From assembly GCA_014843695.1 (NCBI GenBank), contig CM026390.1:11541890-11605889 (forward strand): a DNA stretch of 64,000 nucleotides, in the 5' to 3' direction. The stretch is from Archivesica marissinica (Eukaryota; Mollusca; Bivalvia; Venerida; Vesicomyidae). The notes under the pieces are model-generated. The model saw only the letters and a list, made by a program, of their open reading frames with translations. It searched no databases and was not told the origin of the DNA. The translations under genes were made by a program, and so were the position numbers. Below are positions 52,001 through 61,000 of the stretch, in pieces (the stretch's first letter is position 1; each line of letters opens with the position of its first letter).

Positions 52001-55000
52001 TAAGCTGACTGAAAGGATGATTCCCATGGATGGAAACTACAGCTATCACTGAATATGAATAATGACCCCCCCCCCCACACACACTTCAGTGCTGGTATTC
52101 AGAAGACAGAAACTTATTCACACATCAACAAATATAAGATGTGGGATAGTTTAAACATTATTTATTTCAGTAATTGGACATGTAATCAAGAAATGAACAT
52201 TTTACATATAATTTAACAGCAGTAGACTGAAAGGCTTAGAACGAAAGAAAACTGATATAGTTCTTCTCCCTAGGATAGCATAGAGTGACTCCTGTACTGA
52301 CATTATATATCTGACTGTTTTGATGCTTGTAGCATTTACATAAATAATATTACTAACGCACAAAAAATAACCACCTTAGTTTATAAAACATTAGCGCTAA
52401 CCAGGGTTCCTGCTCGCGGTCGTCATTTTTGCAATTGTCAAAAAAAGAAGGAATTGGCGGTAAAAATAATGATTCAGAGAATCATTAAAAAAAAATGTTC
52501 AGCTGTTAAATATATATAATATTCAATTTGCAACCGTAACTATCTCCAAGTTAAGTTCTGTTTCACACCTGCCAGTAAATTCCTAAATCCTGGACAGGAT
52601 GTTAATTAGACTACACCCCACATGTGACACCTGAAATATGCCAAAGCGGTATTGGCAAGGACTTAAAAAATTTATTTTCTCCAATGGAAACCCTGGCTAA
52701 CTAAACATCTTAGTATGCTCATCCAGATGGTTTGCCAGTGGTGAGTGTAAATAAACCTGGTGAGGGTAAATAAACCTGGTGAGTGTAAATAAACCTGGTG
52801 AGGGTAAATAAACCTGGTGAGGGTAAATAAACCTGGTGAGGGTAAATAAACCTGGTGAGTGTAAATAAACCTGGTGAGGGTAAATAAACCTGGTGAGTGT
52901 AAATAAACCTGGTGAGGGTAAATAAACCTGGTGAGTGTAAATAAACATGGTGAGTGTAAATAAACATGGTGAGGGTAAATAAACCTGGTGAGGGTAAATA
53001 AACCTGGTGAGTGTAAATAAACCTGGTGAGGGTAAATAAACCTGGTGAGGGTAAATAAACCTGGTGAGGGTAAATAAACCTGGTGAGGGTAAATAAACCT
53101 AGTGAGTGTAAATAAACCTGGTGAGGGTAAATAAACCTGGTGAGGGTAAATAAACCTGGTGAGGGTAAATAAACCTGGTGAGTGTAAATAAACCTGGTGA
53201 GGGTAAATAAACCTGGTGAGTGTAAATAAACCTGGTGAGGGTAAATAACCCTGGTGAGGGTAAATAAACCTGGTGAGTGTAAATAAACCTGGTGAGGGTA
53301 AATAAACCTGGTGAGGGTAAATAAACCTGATGAGGGTAAATAAACCTGGTGAGTGTAAATAAACCTGGTGAGGGTAAATAAACCTGGTGAGGGTAAATAA
53401 ACCTGGTGAGGGTAAAAAAACAAATAAACCTGGTGAGGGTAATAAACCCATCATTATCTCATTATCAGCGCTGGTAGTAAGAATGGGGAAAGCGGACAGT
53501 GCATTCTAGTAGACCTATCACGGAACAGAATTCATAAACGCCACTAGTAGTAAGGGGGGGGGGAGAAAGAGTCAATGGAATCATTGTTTTCTGAAATGAT
53601 TATAAGACCATCATTCCTGTCAAGTTTCAGCAAGATTTATCAAGCGGAATTCAGAGATGTCATTTGAAGCAAATCTGGAATCCAATATCAACACACAGAA
53701 TTAGGAATCAAGCATCAATTTGCACAATGTTTGTACAGGGTCACGATATATCAATGGTGTAAAAAATGTTATTCCAAATCAACCAATCTTACCTTATTTT
53801 TCTCGTTTTGATTTGAACTGAGCCAGCTGGTGTTTACATTGAGGGCATGACAAATGATCAATATTTGCTCCATTAACATTCTGAAAAATATAATACATCA
53901 ATCAAATGAAGAACACAGTTTTGTGGCGCTAAAAATGTCTTGATAGTTTGACAGTAAATAAAGCTATGTGAAAAAAACATGTGAAAAATACCATAGGAAA
54001 CCAGTGCAAAACTCCATTCAACAGTAAGCAATTGGTGCTTTTCAGTATAGATCTCTAGTGGCTGTCCGATCCTCGCACAGGGAAGTATGTGAGATGGTAC
54101 AGTGGTCTCCAGATCGGACAGGTGGGTTTTCTCCGGGTACTCCGGTTTCCTCCCACATGAATGACCACATATACGCTTTCATCCGAGCCAACGAGAGTGA
54201 TTAATATAAGTTGTTAAAACTTGCTTCGCAATCGTTGTAAAATAAATAGTGTAAAAAACAACAGTAATCAAAATGGCAGCAGCACACGATGCAACCTGAT
54301 ACAACAAATTGTCCTTACTGTAGACAAAGGTGATACACAGAAACAGGAAAATTAAGTAAAATAACTACACTACTACTACTTCAAATAATTTAGCCTTCAC
54401 TGCTGTAGGTTGGAATCTCACTGGGGGCATTGACTTCTTTCATGCGAGGTAGCTATCCAATTGACTTGCAGAAGGTCGGTGATTCTACCTGGGTGCCAAT
54501 CCGTGCCTGGAATACTGCTCAGAGGGGCACCCAGGGTCTGCTCGGAGGGGCACCCAGGGTCTGCTCGGAGGGGCACCCAGGGTCTGCTCGGAGGGGCACC
54601 CAGGGTCTGCTCAGAGGGGCACCCAGGGTCTTCCACCTTTAGGCAACTTATATTAATCACTCTCGTTGGCTCGGATGAAAGCGTATACATGTATGTGGTC
54701 GTGATAGCTCAGTGGATGCGCGTTCGCTTCAGGTGCGAAAGGTCCGGAGTTCGAGCCCCGCTGAAGCCGTTACGATTGTGCCCTTAGGCAAGGCATTTAA
54801 ATTCCACGTTGCCTCTTCTCTCTCCCTCATGGCGATGGATTCCATCAGGAATGAGGTCTCGAGAGTGATAAATATAAGTTGTAAGAACTTGTTTCACAAT
54901 CGAGCTAAAATAAATTTGTATAAACTAAAGGATCTAAATTGTTGGTGCGACTTTAAAATCCCAAAACACACAAACAAATTTTAAGTTTCTCGTCCTTCTA

Positions 55001-58000
55001 GTTTAAATAAACAGATATATCTCTATAATGTTAGAACTCAAGAGTATATCAAATGTAACTGTAATATGGTGATATTGTATTTATGGTTCTGTGTATGTAA
55101 ATATGAAAAAACAAATAAACGGGTAACTCCATGGCAACTCAAAAATGAAAAACAAAGGGTTTTTACAGTAATGACAAGTTGTATATGTATCGGGTTTAAT
55201 AGGGTGTAGATATTCATACCTCTGTTGTTTGATAGTGATGTATTTCTTCACTTCATCATTCCTCAACACAAAATACAGGCAGTGTCTGAAACATACATGC
55301 AGAAAACATATATATATGGCCGCTGCTATGCGAAAATGGTCGCTCGGGACACTTTGTCAGAAAAATGGGATGAAAGTGTTAAAATTAGGCTAAAATTACA
55401 CATTATTCCCACCTCGTTACAGTACAAGGGATTATTAGTTAAAGCTATGCCGTTTAAATTTCGATACCAAATAGCGTTAAAAACATTCGAAACTGTTGCC
55501 ATAGGAACAATGTTTCCAAGCCCATCACTTTGTAAAATGATAATAGCATATTTGATAAAATCACAGGGCCCGCGCTGCCAGTCGCCAGAGTCGCTAAAAT
55601 ATGGCAAAATTGGCTAATAAAAACTCAGTTTGGCGAAAATGATAACATCGGCGAATATCTGTAAAATATCTGATACATCCCCCCCCCCCCAATCTATTTG
55701 TGGAAAATTACTCGGGTCAAAGTAAAATCGTGTCAACAAACATTTGCATGCTTATCATATATCTATAAATAGCAATGATCTCCCTGGCCTATGGAGTACA
55801 ATTAAACATGTTCATGCTTATCATGTATCTATAAATAGCAAGAATCTCCCTAGCCTATGGAGTACAATTAAACATTTGCATGCTTATCATGTATCTATAA
55901 ATAGCAATGACCTCCCTAGCCTATGGAGTACAATTAAACATTTGCATGCTTATCATGTATCTATAAATAGCAATGATCTCCCTAGCCTATGGAGTACAAT
56001 TAAACATTTGCATGCTTATCATGTATCTATAAATAGCAATGACCTCCCTAGCCTATGGAGTACAATTAAACATTTGCATGCTTATCATGTATCTATAAAT
56101 AGCAATGATCTCCCTGGCCTATGGAGTACAATTAAACATGTTCATGCTTATCATGTATCTATAAATAGCAAGAATCTCCCTAGCCTATGGAGTACAATTA
56201 AACATTTGCATGCTTATCATGTATCTATAAATAGCAATGACCTCCCTAGCCTATGGAGTACAATTAAACATTTGCATGCTTATCATGTATCTATAAATAG
56301 CAATGATCTCCCTAGCCTATGGAGTACAATTAAACATTTGCATGCTTATCATGTATCTATAAATAGCAATGATCTCCCTGGCCTATGGAGTACAATTAAA
56401 AAATCAATAACTAGCTGGAGAATCATACTTCTTCTTTGTAATTTTGTTTATAGTCGCCACCGCATAAATGCATTTGGGCGACTGTATTTTCTAAGATGGT
56501 TATGTCCTAAGGTGATTCTTCTTGTCTAAGGTGATTCTTCTTGTCCTAAGGTGATTCTTCTGTGGTGGTTATTCGATGATGATTATACGTGTTCTGTGAT
56601 GATTATTCCTATGCTTCTATGATGATTATTCCTGTTCTTCTACGTTGATTAGTTCGGTATTCTCTGAAGGTTCTGTATTCTGTGTGGCTTATGAAGACGT
56701 CATCAGGTGGTTACTTCTTTCTGTGCCGGCCAGGTTGACAAGGCCTGGTCTGTACGTGGTCCTTTGTAGGGCCGCACTACTCACTGTTGGTCACCCAGCA
56801 GCAGCATTAATACGGATCTGACAGTTAAACATCTGGTCGTCGATTGTCACTCAGGGGAGCGTGGATGCCACGACTGTTGCCGCTCCCTCAGGTCCGCCGT
56901 CTCGTCTATCCGCCGGAGAAGTAGAAGAAGAAAGAGAAAGTGTCGAAAAAAGCCGGCGAAGATATAGTGTTTCATTAGCACTATCTAGAGTGTCTACTAT
57001 CTAGAAGAGCTGGTGGATCTGTCCTGATGTGCCGTAGCCATGGATCCACATGCTGGCGAGCCTCCCCTTCACAAGATCGACGACCAGAAGATCCCAGAAT
57101 CCTACGCTGCTGCTGCGGGATGTGCCCCGGTCACGACGTGCACGTCGTGAGGAGATCGACCGGGGAGAATCATACAAGCTGTTGTTTATTTATTTAATGG
57201 GGCATAATGTTTGATTAGTGTGCAAACACGTGACACACTATGAATGGTTATTATACCTGTTTGTCTTATTTATGAGCATCTTAATCAGGAATGCAGGGTA
57301 ATGCGATCCCGCCATCCCGAGGAAACCAACAATTGTGGAGGGATTCCTAAGCTTCAGTCAGGTGTTCCGTCGGGACTGTTGATTTTTCCAGAAAAAAATA
57401 ACTATTCCAATGAAAAAATTATCCAATAAACTTAATACCACTAATATGCATAGCCAATCAGCTACGTCGAATCGAGCATATTTACATAATTCACAGCATA
57501 ATTAATATGAATAGAAAGCTGGATGATATATTATGTAAATTATCGATGTTGTATCACACAATATATCAATTGATAAAAATCAATATTCAAATACAGGAAA
57601 GTGCTAAAATGGAATCGCCAATTTAGCCATTGTAGAAAATATGTGTGAATATTGACTAATAAATATATTGATTATCATGATATCAACCTTAAAGAGTTGT
57701 GGACTCTTAGCTGTGAATAATGATGTGAACAATAGGAATTTCTTATATATATATGTGAGCATTTCTTAAATTCATAGTAAAAAATACTTACATTATAAGC
57801 GACCAAAATTACAGATTATATAACATCATTAATATTGGGGCGACGTTTCAAATGTTCTTTCAAAACCATCTGATTAAGCATGTCACAAAACAAGCCATGA
57901 CTTTATCAATTGATAAGAAAATGAGTTGAAATGTTGAGGATTTGAGACATTGTGGTATTATCAACTTTAGTTAATATGTCCGAGTATCCCTGTTTGTGTG

Positions 58001-61000
58001 TTGCCAGCCATAGTATTGATAACAAACTGAACTCTAGCCTGTCTCCCTCAGCTCTCACTTCTCCCTATATTGAGCACAGGGAGAAGGGGTTTCCATATAG
58101 AATACATCAGGGCTTCTAAAATTGCCGGTCTCCCAGTCCAGGACAGAATGGACCAGTTGTAGAACCAAAAAGAAAAAAGAAAATTGTTTAAAAAGCCAAG
58201 AAATTCGTCAAATACATTTTTCTAACGAACCTAAATTGGTAAATATAATCTCTCGATAAGGTGTATAAATGTTCACACATGTTTCCGGTCTAAAATCGAT
58301 ATGCGACCTTCTTGACTATTGTCCGATAATCCCAATACCATACATTACCAATCTGAGATATGTTTTGCCCGATGCACTAAATTGTCAATAAGATTATAGT
58401 CTATAAGGGAAGTAACTGCTACGGAGCTTCTTCAAATTACAACAGGTCTGTGTCTAAATATATCTAAAAATAGATATGGAATTTTGTTTGTAGAAAATTG
58501 ATTTTGCTACACAGTGCAATGTCGATTTCGGCTTGGATCGATTTGGTTTTGAACATTTTAGAAGCCCTGGAATACATGTACATGTATAATAGAGAGGACA
58601 AAACCTGTTCTAGTTCCCGGCGTGTTTGTACTCATCAATAACGTGTTGTGAGCTCAGTACGAACGAACGATGTAATTTTGTTTATAGTCGCCACCGCATA
58701 AATGCATTTGGGCGACTGTATTTTCTAAGATGGTTGTGTCCTAAGGTGATTCTTCTTGTCTAAGGTGATTCTTCTTGTCCTAAGGTGATTCTTCTGTGGT
58801 GGTTATTCGATGATGATTATACGTGTTCTGTGCTGATTATTCCTATGCTTCTATGATGATTATTCCTGTTCTTCTACGTTGATTAGTTCCGTATTCTCTG
58901 AAGGTTCTGTATTCTGTGTGGCTTATGAAGACGTCATCAGGTGGTTACTTCTTTCTGTGCCGGCCAGGTTGACAAGGCCTGGTCTGTACGTGGTCCTTTG
59001 TAGGGCCACACTCCTCACTGTTGGTCACCCCGCAGCAGCATTTATACGGATCTGACAGTTAGACATCTGGTCGTCGATTGTCGCAAACGAGTCTACTAAA
59101 CTCCGGTGTAGCTCGGGGGAGCGTGGATCCACGACTGTTGCCGCTCCCTCAGGTCCGCCGTCTCGTCTATCCGCCGGAGAAGTAGAAGAAGGAAGAGAAA
59201 GTGTCGAAAAAAGCCGGCGAAAATATAGTGTCTCAATATCACTATCTAAAGTGTCCACTATCCAGAAGAGCTGGTGGATCTGTCCTGATGTGCCGTAGCC
59301 ATGGATCCACATGCTGGCGAGCCTCCCCTTCACAAGATCGACGACCAGAAGATCCCAGAATCCTACGCTGCTGCTGCGGAATGTGCCCCGGTCACGACGT
59401 GCACGTCGTGAGGAGATCGACCGGGGTGAGCTCAGTTTGAGAATTCTCACTATTTATACCCCCTGATGGTCGAATCAGTTTGAACCGGATACCCGATACA
59501 TGACGGGACGGTAGCTGGTTCTGTAACTGGTTCCATTTTACTGGCTATGTGTTCCTCCCACCATCATAAAGTTCTTGATGCCATTACCAATACCACATAC
59601 ATTGACAATGTAGTAGCCAAACCAATGTTCATAATATAATCCAGAATTTCATGTAGTCCCAGTAATATCTATGGAGGTGGGATAGATATGGTGACTACTT
59701 ATCCACTGCATGATAGCTAAATGGCTGTCGTTTGTATGGAGATATAATAGTATATTAACCTAAATCTCTATGTAGTCCCAGTACTATCTATGGAGGTGGG
59801 ATAGATATGGCGACTACTTATCCACTGCATGATAGCTAAATGACTGTCGTTTATATGGAGATATAATAGTATATTAACCTAAATTTCTATGTAGTTCCAG
59901 TAATATCTATGGAGGTGGGATAGATATGGCGACTACTTATCCACTGCATGATAGCTAAATGTCTGTCGTTTGCATGGAGATATAATAATATATTAACCTA
60001 AATCTCTATGAAGGAAAGAGTTAAGGACCTAGGGCTCATGTAATCTTCTACAAAATATTCTTGTGTTATGCGCAACGTCACATGTTACACCAAAATACCA
60101 ACAGAATGCACATAGCCGTACAATTTCTGTAAACTAATGGCAATTATATTTTAAATGCATTTCTCCTTATGAAAAATTACAAAAATTTCATTAATAGAAC
60201 ACATAATGAATCACAACATGAGCCACTAATAAAGCACAACTTATCATTTTAGGCGAAAGAAAGACGGAATCTTTATCTGAAAGGCAAATTTATGGTGGAT
60301 TTATGAACATTTGAATTGGGTAACTCATACTTTAAACTTCTAGCTTAAGATTAATTATACGTGTTCAATCTAGGTGTACATTGACAGGAAAATTGTGTAT
60401 CAACATATCGACAACATATCGTTTATTATACAGTCAAACAGGTCTTAAGCAGCCGGCCAAGGGAATCACAGAAAGTGGCTGCTTAGCACAGGTGGCTGCT
60501 TAATAGAGGTCAAATGTATAATAAGACAGCATATTGGGAATCTGGAATCTGGCTGCTTAATACAGGTTGGCTGCTTAATGGAGGTGACCACTAACACAGG
60601 TTTGACTGTACATTACACAGGTTCAAAGTGAAATAAAACTACCATAATCATCCTTCAACTACTATCGGTATATACAAACAACACTTACAAGACATGGCTA
60701 ACATTTCGGTATATACAAACAACACTTACAAGACATGGCTAACATTTCGGTATATACAAACAACACTTACAAGACATGGCTAACATTTCGGTATATACAA
60801 ACAACACTTACAAGACATGGCTAACATTTCGGTATATACAAACAACACTTACAAGACATGGCTAACATTTCGGTATATACAAACAACACTTACAAGACAT
60901 GGCTAACATTTGGTATATACAAACAACACTTACAAGACACGGCTAACATTTCGGTATATACAAACAACACTTACAAGACACGGCTAACATTTCGGTATAT

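Noticed and set aside
55744..56529. 261-codon frame of 22-residue repeats
   Set aside because: 66-bp periodicity explains it; lies in intron 1, antisense to the gene.
56429..59425. LTR retrotransposon with two ~740-bp LTRs
   Set aside because: Each copy has its own flanking duplication, and no gag/pol or primer site lies between them.
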